From positions 881,501-945,500 of the forward strand of contig NZ_CP102263.1 of NCBI RefSeq assembly GCF_025147485.1: a stretch of DNA of 64,000 nt, given 5' to 3'. Shown here piece by piece: positions 9,536 to 18,414 of the stretch. Positions within the stretch are counted from its first letter, which is position 1. Every line of letters starts with the position of its first letter. This DNA is from Bacteroides uniformis (lineage in GTDB: Bacteria; Bacteroidota; Bacteroidia; Bacteroidales; Bacteroidaceae). A program made the position numbers and the translations under genes. The notes beneath the pieces are model-generated. The model worked only from the letters and a program-made list of their open reading frames with translations. It was not told the DNA's origin and did not search any database.

Positions 9536-10867
9536 CTAATCGACCTTGTTCAAATAAGGAGAAGTAAAGCCTAATCTCCTCAAACCCTTCTGGACATCGG
9601 GATGACTCATGAAAAGTTTCCAAATCAAACCGGTACGATAGTTCTCTATCATCACAATAATCGGCCCTTGGTCAATGGCAAGATACGAAGGTGCAAACCA
9701 ATTCTCCGTCAAATTGAACGCATCCTTGAAACCATATTCACCCCAAAGACGGTCACCCAACTCTTCATAGAAATAACGCATGGCTTCCAAAGAATATTCA
9801 GGTGCATATGGAATAGAGGAAAGAGCAGCGGTAGGCGTAATCACACCACGGTCATTACCGGGACTATGGGCAGAATAACCTTTGTCACCGTCACTGGCAG
9901 TCAATCCCCAACATTTTTCGCCGTAACCCTTGTAACCCTTCGGATTGTCAATGCAGTAGGCACGGTTAATCAAGGTATGAGCCTTCATCTGTTCCTCGTA
10001 ATCGGCATAACGATCTTTCAAGCCACGTGGGTCAAGCCCCATGTAAGAATAATGAGTGAAGAAGAGAGGACCTCCCTTTCCGTGGTTGTTTCCAAGAGGA
10101 AGCTTGATGCCGTAATACTCCCGACCGTTCAGAAAAGTATTCGCATTGGCCCAGCCTTTATGATAAACGCTCTCGGCAATCGGATAAGTAGGGGAAGACG
10201 CGCCCAAAATGTAAACAATGTGACACTCGTTATGACCTTTAATCTGATGATTCATCGCCCATCCGTTGTTTGGCGACCAATGCCAATACATCACATCTTG
10301 TCCCTGAGTAAAAAAGTTCCATTCTGCTTGACGCCACAGATTATTGATTATCCCGCGGATACGGTTTTCCGTTGGATTATCCTTTGTAAAATACTGATGG
10401 GCAGCCAACAAGCCTTCGAACATGAAAGCGGATTCTACAATATCCGCTCCATCGTCCTTACGACTGAAAGGAATGGTCTTGCCGGTTTTACCGTTCATCC
10501 AATGTGCCCACATGCCGTGATAGCTGTCGGTATTCTTGTCGCTCAGAAAGCGGACTATCTTCAACATACGTTCAGCGCCCTGTTCGCGAGTGACAAAACC
10601 ACGCTCTATACCGACAATGATAGCCATCACTCCGAAACCCGAGCCACCGATGGTAGCTGTCTCGGCACCTCCGTTGCTCCGTTCATGCGCCAATCCTGAT
10701 TCGGGATGGGCAAAATCCCAAAAGTAACGGAAAGTTTGCTTCTGGACAAGGGTCATGAGTTCATCATCGGAGAGTTGCTTTTCTGTCACACCAGATGGTG
10801 GATTTATGGCATTTACCGAGCACGAACAAACCCCCAAAAACAAGAAAAAAAGAAATATATTTTTCAT
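9536..10867 (-). CDS. GH144/glycoamylase-type glucanase lipoprotein
   Basis: A 443-aa surface or periplasmic lipoprotein of the glycoamylase-like (PF10091) type, matching GH144, whose studied members cleave beta-1,2-glucan. Start ATG 10867 gives a compact signal peptide with Cys16 as lipid site (V-C-S-C); the upstream starts (GTG 10894, ATG 10885) would lengthen it needlessly. Recognisable segments are T-F-R-Y-F-W-D-F near the N-terminus, T-I-G-G-S-G-F-G, W-H-W-S-P-N, G-L-T-A-S-D-G and P-T-A-A-L-S-S. The gene directly follows susD, the usual place for the surface endo-enzyme of a PUL, so it probably makes the first cut in the imported polymer. GH family fairly sure; substrate inferred from family. 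Confidence 0.82.
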   Translation of the reverse strand: MKNIFLFFLFLGVCSCSVNAINPPSGVTEKQLSDDELMTLVQKQTFRYFWDFAHPESGLAHERSNGGAETATIGGSGFGVMAIIVGIERGFVTREQGAERMLKIVRFLSDKNTDSYHGMWAHWMNGKTGKTIPFSRKDDGADIVESAFMFEGLLAAHQYFTKDNPTENRIRGIINNLWRQAEWNFFTQGQDVMYWHWSPNNGWAMNHQIKGHNECHIVYILGASSPTYPIAESVYHKGWANANTFLNGREYYGIKLPLGNNHGKGGPLFFTHYSYMGLDPRGLKDRYADYEEQMKAHTLINRAYCIDNPKGYKGYGEKCWGLTASDGDKGYSAHSPGNDRGVITPTAALSSIPYAPEYSLEAMRYFYEELGDRLWGEYGFKDAFNLTENWFAPSYLAIDQGPIIVMIENYRTGLIWKLFMSHPDVQKGLRRLGFTSPYLNKVD

Positions 10868-10903
10868 AATACCTATTTTAAACATTTTAATCACATAAGA
10901 AGT

Positions 10904-10926
10904 AGGAGTAGCCTTAGGCTACTCCT
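10904..10926 (-). terminator. Hairpin after susD
   Basis: Arms AGGAGTAGCC (10904-10913) and GGCTACTCCT (10917-10926) form a perfect 10-bp stem with a 3-nt loop, between the susD stop and the glucanase gene. No T-run follows on the minus strand, so mRNA 3'-end protection or partial attenuation, giving more SusCD than enzyme, is more likely than full termination. Confidence 0.6.
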
Positions 10927-10934
10927 CACACACC

Positions 10935-12443
10935 TTATTTATTTTGCTTCAATATTCCTTGAGAAATATCAATCTGCTTCTGTGGAATGTAGAATGTGGA
11001 ATGCTGGCTCATATTGAAGTTTGTCTTTCCATGGGCCTTCAGCATCTTTTCTGCATATCCGGGAACAACTTTATCAGCCCGAATCAAATCAAAGAAACGG
11101 TGTCCTTCCATTGCTAATTCAATGCGACGCTCATTCCATATGATTTCACGCAACTTTGCCTTATCCCTCTCTGTTATTTTAGGTAATACAGTGGGATCAT
11201 CACCGGACTTACGAGCACGGTCTCTGACCAATTCCAATTTAGCCAGGGCGTCATCTACTAATGGGTCGCTTTCACCATTTGCCAACTCATTGCAGGCCTC
11301 AGCATACATTAACAGTACATCCGCATAACGCAGAAAATACAAGTGGCAATTTTGTTTAGCAAAATTATTGGCATTCCAATAAGTTGTAGGCCACATTGTC
11401 TTTTTATTGGCACGCGGTTGTACTCCCGGTTCGTCCTTGAAGTTTATAACCCCAACTCCTTCCATATTTTCGCCATCGTAAATGATAGTAGCCTCCCGTC
11501 TCGGATCACCTGATTCATAAGCCTTATCCAAAGATTCTGACGGAGAACAGAATCCCCAACCTTTGAAACCTCTGACACCTTGCCACTTCACATATTCGGA
11601 AGCCTTATCTCTCGTCTTGTCTGATCCCCACAAATACTGGTCGGCCAGCATCACTTCATCAGAATAATAAGAATCCGGGCTAAACAAATCACGGTAATTG
11701 TGATGCAGGTTATATTCTCCCCTACTTATTACCTGCCCTGCATATTGTTTTACACTTGCATAATCTTGACGGAACAAATAAACTTTAGCCAACAAGCCTT
11801 CTGCAGTTCCTTTCGTAACTCTTCCTCTCTCAGCAATCCCCCATTCATCACGGGTTGGCAAATTCATTGCCGCATAGGATAAGTCATCAATAATCTGCTG
11901 ATAAATAGCTTCTTCAGAAGCGCATGGCTGATCATATTCATCGGGATTCTGAACTTTAGTAACCAAAGGTACGCCACCGTAAGTTCTCACCAAGTTAAAG
12001 TAAAAGAAACCACGGAAAAAACGTGCCTGTGCAATGCTTCTAATCTTTAACTGCTCATCTTTCAACACATCCAAGTTATCCAATGCTACGTTACAGAATC
12101 CGATTCCTTTATAATTTCCGGTCCACCAGCCGTTCAATTCAGAAGTATAAACATCATAAGTAAAATCATTCAATGAATTCACGCGAGCATAACTACCATC
12201 TGCCGGTGAACTTCCTGTATCAGAATTGTCACTCGGCACCTCCATAATGCCAAACCAAGAAAAGCCGATCAAGTCCCAACTTTTCATTTGAGAATATATA
12301 GCATTAATTCCCATCAAAGCACCTTCTTCTTCCCCGAAGAAAATATCTTGCGTCAATTTCCCTTGCGGCTTTGTATCCAAAAAATCAGAACAAGAGGTAA
12401 AAACCAATGCTGAAGCTAATAAAAGTGAATATATCTTTTTCAT
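10935..12443 (-). CDS. SusD-like glycan-binding lipoprotein
   Basis: Surface lipoprotein of 502 aa (from ATG 12443; ATG 12449 adds two residues) that caps the SusC transporter and binds glycan. The signal peptide ends at lipobox F-T-S-C (Cys18), followed by S-D-F-L-D-T-K-P-Q-G, a typical SusD N-terminus. TPR-like helices include R-G-F-F-Y-F-N-L-V-R-T-Y-G-G-V-P-L, and the C-terminal region has E-R-R-I-E-L-A-M-E-G-H-R-F-F-D-L, the RagB/SusD signature. It is 25 bp from susC and translated as its pair. Aromatic residues around W-W-T-G-N-Y may form the binding surface. Confidence 0.96.
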   Translation of the reverse strand: MKKIYSLLLASALVFTSCSDFLDTKPQGKLTQDIFFGEEEGALMGINAIYSQMKSWDLIGFSWFGIMEVPSDNSDTGSSPADGSYARVNSLNDFTYDVYTSELNGWWTGNYKGIGFCNVALDNLDVLKDEQLKIRSIAQARFFRGFFYFNLVRTYGGVPLVTKVQNPDEYDQPCASEEAIYQQIIDDLSYAAMNLPTRDEWGIAERGRVTKGTAEGLLAKVYLFRQDYASVKQYAGQVISRGEYNLHHNYRDLFSPDSYYSDEVMLADQYLWGSDKTRDKASEYVKWQGVRGFKGWGFCSPSESLDKAYESGDPRREATIIYDGENMEGVGVINFKDEPGVQPRANKKTMWPTTYWNANNFAKQNCHLYFLRYADVLLMYAEACNELANGESDPLVDDALAKLELVRDRARKSGDDPTVLPKITERDKAKLREIIWNERRIELAMEGHRFFDLIRADKVVPGYAEKMLKAHGKTNFNMSQHSTFYIPQKQIDISQGILKQNK

Positions 12444-12468
12444 AATCATTTCCTATTTTTATTTTCCA

Positions 12469-15400
12469 TTAGAATGTAAGATTCAAGCCAAAACGGCAGG
12501 TAGCGGTAATCGGATAAATATCACGGTCAAGCCCCCCTAAGATTTCAGGAGTAAATCCGTTATAATTCGTAAAATAAAGCAGGTTATTACCTGAGAAGTA
12601 CAATCTCAAATTCTGGATATGCACTTTTTGCATCAAGTTTTTTGGGAATGTATATCCTAATTCCACAGTCTGTAACTTCACATAGTTGCCACTCTCAACA
12701 TAACGGTCGGAAACAAAATAATTGTTACCCTCAAATGTCATGCGCGGAATGGAAGTATTCCTATTGTTTTCAGTCCATCTATCCAAGAACGAACGATCCC
12801 AGTTATCAACACCAGCATTTCTTTCAGCTTGTTTGGCATTATAAATCTTATTACCAAAATTACCCTGCAAATCAATTGACAAATCAAAGCCTTTCCAAGC
12901 GGCAGTTATACCCAAACCACCGATAAACTTCGGAGTAGGAGAGCCTAAATCCGTACGGTCTTCAGCAGTTATATATCCATTGCCATCCGTATCTGCATAA
13001 ATCAGATCACCCGGAGCTACATTTGCCTGATACTTCTTCTTCGCATCACCGGAAGCAGCCGCAGCCATCGCATTATACTGCTCAATCTCCTCATTACTTT
13101 GGAAAATACCAATAGTCTTGTAACCATAAAAATACTTGATTGGCATTCCTTCTTCTGTCATATGAACACTTTTTCCGGAACCTATATCCCCACTGGTGAT
13201 ACGTTTACCTCCCAAATTAGTCACCTCATTCTTAATTGTAGTTCCAGTCAAGCGGATGCCATAACGAAAATCCTTAAACGAGTCTTCCCATTTCACCGTA
13301 AAATCAAGTCCAGAGTTACGTACTGAGCCCACGTTTGTTTCTACAGAGGCAAGTCCTACAGAAGCAGGAACATCCACATTTACCAACATTTCTTTTGTAT
13401 CTCTTCTGTAATAGTCAAACTCTAAAGAAAAGCGATTATTGAACAAGCCTAAATCAAAACCAAGATCCAACTGCTCTGAACGTTCCCAATGGATTTGTGT
13501 ATTATAAAGAGAAGTTACAGTACCACCAGAATAATAATCACCACCAAATACAGCATCATAAGTAGGGGCTACATTAGCCAATGCATAATATTTGTCATTA
13601 CCAATCTTATCATTACCAATTTGCCCCCAGCTACCTCTAATCTTCAAGTTACTCAACCATTCAACATTATCTTTAATAAAAGCTTCTTCAGAAATCCTCC
13701 ATCCGGCAGCTACTGACGGAAAATATCCCCAACGGTTATCCGGTCCAAACTTCGAAGAGCCATCGGCACGTATAGAAGCCGTCAACAAATATCTGTCCAT
13801 TAAAGCATAGTTGGCACGGAACAAGTAAGACATCATGGCTTCATGTTTTCCATTATTCTCAAGTCCACGTGTATCGCTTGAAGACTGATCCAAATACCAA
13901 TAGTCTTCCACTTCTGAGAAGAAATTACGTCCTGACCCGCCTAACTTTTCATTAGTGTATTTTTGAGCAGTAATACCACCCAAAAGATTCAGACGATTTT
14001 TATCATTGATTTGCCAATCATAAGTCAAGATATTCTCCCACAGCCAAGTAAAATCTCTAGTCCATGTTTTAGACAAGCTGTTCTCATCTACCTTTTGATA
14101 CTCCGAGATATAATACTTAGGAGTAAAATTACGACTTCTACCATTAATATAATCAATGCCCAAGCTGGTCTTAAAATTCAACCCTTTAATAACTTCCCAA
14201 TTCAAGAATGCACTACCCACAATTCTATCTTTCCAATTATCACTATTCATATAATGGAGGGTAGCAAGCGGATTAGCAGTAGATGCCACCTGAGGATCGG
14301 AGAAATTACCATTCTCATCATAAGGAGTAATGATAGGACTCAGTTTATAAGCAGATTTTACAACTCCCTTATTTTCATTTTTTGTATGACTGAAAGAAGC
14401 CGATAAGTTATGCCCGATAGTCAAATGTTTGTTTATTTTATATGAATTATTGGCACGCAAAGTAAAACGGTCATAAGAATTTTCCTTTATGATACCATCC
14501 TGTTGGAAATATCCGGCACTCAAATTATAACGTACCTTTTCTGTTCCGCCACTAACAGCAACTTGATAATCACGGACAGACGCTACTCGGAAAATCTCAT
14601 CGAACCAATTGGTCCCTTTTCCGAAAGAAGCCGGGTCATCATAAACAAGACCGCCATCTGGATTAATATTCAAGTTAGCTTCATTTTGCAGCATAGCATA
14701 TTCAGAAGCCGTACACATCTCAAACTTACCGCTATTTTGGAACTGAAATCCTTCACTGGCAGTAATGTTCACCTGTGCTTTACCTTCAGCACCTTGCTTG
14801 GTGGTAACAATGATTACACCGTTAGCACCGCGAGAACCATACATGGCAGTAGCAGAAGCATCCTTCAATACCTCCATGGACTCAATATCATGGTTACTCA
14901 GGAATGATATATCGTCCATAAACATTCCATCAACCACATAGAGCGGATTGCTATTATTAGTAGTACCGATACCACGAATGCGCACTTCAGGAGAGCTACC
15001 CGGAGCACCGCTTGCAGAGATAAATACACCGGACACACGACCTTGCAACGCGTTAGCCACATTAGGTGTAGAAATCTTTTTCAAATCATCGCTCTTGATA
15101 GAACCAACAGCACCGGTCAAGTCTGATTTACGCTGTACACCATAGCCTACAACTACAACTTCATCGATCAACATATTGTCTTCTTGCATTACTACATTAA
15201 TAGTAGTACGACCATTCACTGCTATTTCTTGGTCTTTCATACCAATATAGCTATAAAGCAAGACAGCGTTACTGGGAACATTGGTAATCTTATAATCACC
15301 ATCAAGTCCAGTAACGACTCCTTGCTGAGGAGCCCCCTTTACCGAAACTGTAGCACCAATAACAGTCATTCCCGTCTTGTCGGAAACGACACCCGAAACC

Positions 15401-15474
15401 GTAATTTTGTTCTGCGCCATCGAAACAACGGCAAACAGCAACATCACACATGTAATTAATAAATTTTTCTTCAT
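12469..15474 (-). CDS. SusC-like TonB-dependent outer-membrane transporter
   Basis: Glycan importer of 1,001 aa. After the signal peptide (V-V-S-M-A-Q, about residue 21) comes a carboxypeptidase-regulatory-like domain (G-V-V-S-D-K-T-G to G-D-Y-K-I), a TonB box region near I-D-E-V-V-V-V-G-Y-G, a plug with the conserved S-D-L-T-G-A-V start, and a 22-strand barrel ending in aromatic R-F-G-L-N-L-T-F. I choose ATG 15474 because a good promoter lies just upstream (15500-15531), whereas the longer frame would start inside or beyond it. With SusD it imports oligosaccharides for the periplasmic sulfatases and glycosidases encoded on both sides. Confidence 0.96.
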   Translation of the reverse strand: MKKNLLITCVMLLFAVVSMAQNKITVSGVVSDKTGMTVIGATVSVKGAPQQGVVTGLDGDYKITNVPSNAVLLYSYIGMKDQEIAVNGRTTINVVMQEDNMLIDEVVVVGYGVQRKSDLTGAVGSIKSDDLKKISTPNVANALQGRVSGVFISASGAPGSSPEVRIRGIGTTNNSNPLYVVDGMFMDDISFLSNHDIESMEVLKDASATAMYGSRGANGVIIVTTKQGAEGKAQVNITASEGFQFQNSGKFEMCTASEYAMLQNEANLNINPDGGLVYDDPASFGKGTNWFDEIFRVASVRDYQVAVSGGTEKVRYNLSAGYFQQDGIIKENSYDRFTLRANNSYKINKHLTIGHNLSASFSHTKNENKGVVKSAYKLSPIITPYDENGNFSDPQVASTANPLATLHYMNSDNWKDRIVGSAFLNWEVIKGLNFKTSLGIDYINGRSRNFTPKYYISEYQKVDENSLSKTWTRDFTWLWENILTYDWQINDKNRLNLLGGITAQKYTNEKLGGSGRNFFSEVEDYWYLDQSSSDTRGLENNGKHEAMMSYLFRANYALMDRYLLTASIRADGSSKFGPDNRWGYFPSVAAGWRISEEAFIKDNVEWLSNLKIRGSWGQIGNDKIGNDKYYALANVAPTYDAVFGGDYYSGGTVTSLYNTQIHWERSEQLDLGFDLGLFNNRFSLEFDYYRRDTKEMLVNVDVPASVGLASVETNVGSVRNSGLDFTVKWEDSFKDFRYGIRLTGTTIKNEVTNLGGKRITSGDIGSGKSVHMTEEGMPIKYFYGYKTIGIFQSNEEIEQYNAMAAAASGDAKKKYQANVAPGDLIYADTDGNGYITAEDRTDLGSPTPKFIGGLGITAAWKGFDLSIDLQGNFGNKIYNAKQAERNAGVDNWDRSFLDRWTENNRNTSIPRMTFEGNNYFVSDRYVESGNYVKLQTVELGYTFPKNLMQKVHIQNLRLYFSGNNLLYFTNYNGFTPEILGGLDRDIYPITATCRFGLNLTF

Positions 15475-15499
15475 TTTGTATTGATTTAAAATTCTTTTG

Positions 15500-15531
15500 C
15501 AAAAGTATAGGAGCAATTGATGTATGTCAAA
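15500..15531 (-). promoter_or_regulatory. Promoter of the susC operon
   Basis: Minus-strand TTTG (15528-15531), a 20-nt spacer, and TACTTTTG (15500-15507) match the Bacteroides -33/-7 consensus. Transcription should start about 15493, close to the susC ATG at 15474. It shows that susC starts its own transcript inside the PUL. Confidence 0.75.
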
Positions 15532-15539
15532 AAACAAAC

Positions 15540-15558
15540 TACCACAAGATTACCACAA
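15540..15558. promoter_or_regulatory. Phased TACCACAA repeats upstream of the susC promoter
   Basis: Two perfect TACCACAA copies start at 15540 and 15551, 11 bp (one helical turn) apart, just upstream of the -33 box. A related C-T-A-C-A-A-C element lies at 15571-15577. The position and phasing suit an activator site, possibly for the SusR-like regulator encoded at 27,888-30,725. Confidence 0.5.
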
Positions 15559-15648
15559 CCTACTCAAGCACTACAACGTAACTACTACAGCATTGTATAA
15601 AATACTAATTCCCAATAATATACACTAGGAAGTTATTTAAAAAATTAT

Positions 15649-16800
15649 TCAGACTGCAGGCCTATCCAAATAGAAATATGCTGTTGAAGTTACATGATCT
15701 TGGCGGTAGAAATTAACAAATCCTGGCGGAAAGTCTTTATCCGTGATATGTAGGTCTGAATTTTCATCTAATAAACGATAGAATTTCAGTTTACCGCTTC
15801 TATCTATAGTAACCGGTACAAGAGGAACCTTCGCCTTGTACAGTTCGAGTACCTTTTGATATGGAGCACCTCCAATCTGCTGCAATGTAACTCTTATATC
15901 ATGATGAAAATAAATCGGGTCCTGCACGTGGAAACGATACATACTCCACCAACAACTGTCCGCATTTGCAATCGGACAACCTTGATAACGGTGGGAATAC
16001 TCGCCCTGCCCCCAAGCCGTACCAATATAGTCTTCAACTCCCGTACCACTCAATGTGGGAAATTCCTTATCTCCGTCAATGTAGAACTTGATTTCACCTT
16101 CTCCCCACCAAGTAGTTTCATAGGCCTTATTGGCAAAGATACCCAAGCTTACCCCCAAAAAGCGCCCCCTGCCCGATAGTTGGGGAAGAACAGTATAATC
16201 CACTCCCAACTTGGTGGATTTGTCTTCACGCCAGACAGCATGAAAATAGCTCATCTCCGAATCCCATTCCGGCAATTTAGTAAAGTTAATATCATAAAAC
16301 AAGTGTGTCAGGTCCTCATCCGAGGTATTCACAAACACCACTTTGGCACCGGTGCGGTAAGGCATCGGAATACAACAGTTAAAAGAACGCTTCTCCGGAT
16401 TAGAAAAGAAACAGTTCTCAAAACGAGATGTACGTGACAGCGGATTCCCAAAAAAATCTCCCAAAGGGACATCCACTGCCGGAACAACAGAGTTATCCCA
16501 ATAAAACTTGATACGCAACGCACGAAGCATCTTAGGGTTACGTTTGCTGACTGTCAGCCAAATACGGTTAATGATCCCGGGTCCTTGCTGAGACAACAAT
16601 ACACAGCTGTCTCCCGCCATGATTCTGCCGAAAGCACTTCCTTTTGCACCTTTATTGGCTTGAGCTGCCGTTCCCTTGGCACCGGTAGGATTTTCAAAAC
16701 TTGTCCACCGCGTTTCATGGCCTTCAGGCACTTTCCATATTTGGGCATGGCTCAAAAAAACAAACGAAAACAAGACTGATATAAGAACTATTCTTTTCAT
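15649..16800 (-). CDS. DUF2961/GH172-family enzyme (copy A)
   Basis: Secreted enzyme of 383 aa with signal peptide (F-L-S-H-A-Q, residue 20) and the DUF2961 fold now classed as GH172. Studied members hydrolyse or rearrange fructofuranosides or D-arabinofuranosides, so a furanose-containing substrate is plausible here. The strongly conserved acidic pair appears as Glu234 (W-W-G-E-G) and Glu256 (G-T-G-V-E-D), with a T-A-W-G segment after it. The P-G-I-I-N-R-I-W region near residue 75 is also typical. It lies between a sulfatase (24 bp upstream) and susC (174 bp downstream, with its own promoter). Sequence similarity to copy B (19,780-20,976) is limited, so the two are not a recent duplication. 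Confidence 0.82.
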   Translation of the reverse strand: MKRIVLISVLFSFVFLSHAQIWKVPEGHETRWTSFENPTGAKGTAAQANKGAKGSAFGRIMAGDSCVLLSQQGPGIINRIWLTVSKRNPKMLRALRIKFYWDNSVVPAVDVPLGDFFGNPLSRTSRFENCFFSNPEKRSFNCCIPMPYRTGAKVVFVNTSDEDLTHLFYDINFTKLPEWDSEMSYFHAVWREDKSTKLGVDYTVLPQLSGRGRFLGVSLGIFANKAYETTWWGEGEIKFYIDGDKEFPTLSGTGVEDYIGTAWGQGEYSHRYQGCPIANADSCWWSMYRFHVQDPIYFHHDIRVTLQQIGGAPYQKVLELYKAKVPLVPVTIDRSGKLKFYRLLDENSDLHITDKDFPPGFVNFYRQDHVTSTAYFYLDRPAV

Positions 16801-16824
16801 TTTTTTATATTTATGGCATTTATA

Positions 16825-18402
16825 CTATTTCCCTTTATAAGGCAACTTAAAACTCTCACCGATAACGCTCCTCCTATACTTCGCATCGTAAATGCGACGA
16901 TTATGCTCGGACACTTTACGCCTATAACCTTCTTTATACCTAAAATTACGGCTGACAGGCTGTGGTTCCTTCGGCTCCACTACTACGCGTCCGTTCCAAG
17001 TAGTCTGATTTGTACAAGGAGGCAAGGCAGCATCCCAAGCATCAAATTCGGCCAAAAGGCTGTCTGCCAACTCCGGATATTCACCACTCAAATCATAAAC
17101 CTCTTCCTTATCGTCCTTCATATCAAAGAGCTGGATTTTTCTTGTACTTCCCTGATCGTTATAAACTAACTTCCAATCTCCTTTACGGATGGCAAAATCC
17201 TCATCCCTACGCCAGTAAAGCGTAGAATGCGGACGCTTGTCTATAGGCCACTCACTTTTCAGATAGGGTAAAAGGCTGACTCCATCCAAAGAATATTTCT
17301 GTCTGGAAGTTCCACCGACAGCCTGCATAACTGTAGGAAATATATCAAGACTGATTACCGGATTATCATAAACCATACCTTGAGGCAACTCCGAGGGCCA
17401 CGACATTATATAAGGAACTCGAATTCCACCTTCATAAGTATCAGCTTTATATCCTCTGAAAGGTCCAGGACTTGACATGGTCGTATTACCTCTGTCTTTA
17501 TATTCATAACCGGTGCTACACTCTATTCCCTGCCCACGAGGAGAACCATTATCACTGATAAGAATAAAAAGAGTATTCTCTTCCAAACCATTTTTTCTCA
17601 AACTTTCCATGACACGACCTATACCATCATCCAAAGCCAACACCATAGCTGCAAAAACTTTCCGGTCTTCATGATGGAATCGCCTCCCCTCAAGCCGATT
17701 CACATAGTGTTCGGGAACTTGCCAAGGCGAATGAACGGCATTATACGAAAGGCAAAGCAGAAAAGGAGAGGAAGCATGCTTGTCTATAAACTCCACAGCT
17801 TCACGTGTAAAACAGTCCGTAATATATTCACCACTTTCGTGCAAAGGGGGTTGAATCTCGCCATTCCGATACAAAGGGCAAAAGTCATAAAGTTCCACTC
17901 CCGGTTTATCTGTAGAACGATAATAATCATGGGTATCAGACCAAAAACCATAGAATTGGTCAAATCCCCTACGATTAGGAGATTGTTCGGGAGAGTCAGC
18001 CATATGCCATTTTCCGACAAATCCCGTAGCGTAGCCACAATCGCGGACCATTTCACCCAAAGTAGATTGCCCTTCGGGAATCTTTGCCCAAGGATGCAGA
18101 TTGTTATAGAAACCAAAGCGTTGTTGATAAACTCCCGTCAAGATACCTGCACGAGACGGTCCACTTATGGAACAAGACACATACCCTTGGCTGAATTGTA
18201 CTCCCCTGCGGGCAAGTGCATCAATATTCGGTGTCGATACGTCTACCGCCCCCTGATAACCTACATCCCCCCAACCCATATCATCGGCAATGACCAACAC
18301 AATATTGGGACGTTGGGATTTATCTCTTTGCACATTGCCTGCATTACTCCCGCTGAAGGGGAGTAATGCAGCAACAGACACTAATGTACATGAAACTTTC
18401 AT
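16825..18402 (-). CDS. Sulfatase, serine-type
   Basis: Secreted S1 sulfatase, 525 aa. The metal-binding A-D-D-M-G-W-G-D-V-G segment is at residues 39-48, the formylglycine motif is S-I-S-G-P-S-R with Ser80, and G-K-W-H-M and S-D-N-G-S complete the active site. The start ATG gives a short signal sequence ending near S-N-A-G. The C-terminal ~40 residues are rich in basic and aromatic residues (N-F-R-Y-K-E-G-Y-R-R-K). The gene is 12 bp from the sulfatase gene upstream and 24 bp from the GH172 gene downstream. The substrate position is not predictable. Like its neighbours it depends on an anaerobic sulfatase-maturing enzyme that is not in this window. Confidence 0.9.
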   Translation of the reverse strand: MKVSCTLVSVAALLPFSGSNAGNVQRDKSQRPNIVLVIADDMGWGDVGYQGAVDVSTPNIDALARRGVQFSQGYVSCSISGPSRAGILTGVYQQRFGFYNNLHPWAKIPEGQSTLGEMVRDCGYATGFVGKWHMADSPEQSPNRRGFDQFYGFWSDTHDYYRSTDKPGVELYDFCPLYRNGEIQPPLHESGEYITDCFTREAVEFIDKHASSPFLLCLSYNAVHSPWQVPEHYVNRLEGRRFHHEDRKVFAAMVLALDDGIGRVMESLRKNGLEENTLFILISDNGSPRGQGIECSTGYEYKDRGNTTMSSPGPFRGYKADTYEGGIRVPYIMSWPSELPQGMVYDNPVISLDIFPTVMQAVGGTSRQKYSLDGVSLLPYLKSEWPIDKRPHSTLYWRRDEDFAIRKGDWKLVYNDQGSTRKIQLFDMKDDKEEVYDLSGEYPELADSLLAEFDAWDAALPPCTNQTTWNGRVVVEPKEPQPVSRNFRYKEGYRRKVSEHNRRIYDAKYRRSVIGESFKLPYKGK

Positions 18403-18414
18403 ATTGCTATCAGC

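Noticed and set aside
9602..10699. A 365-codon plus-strand open frame opposite the GH144-type gene
   Set aside because: Antisense to a well-supported enzyme; no signal peptide, motif or ribosome-binding context.
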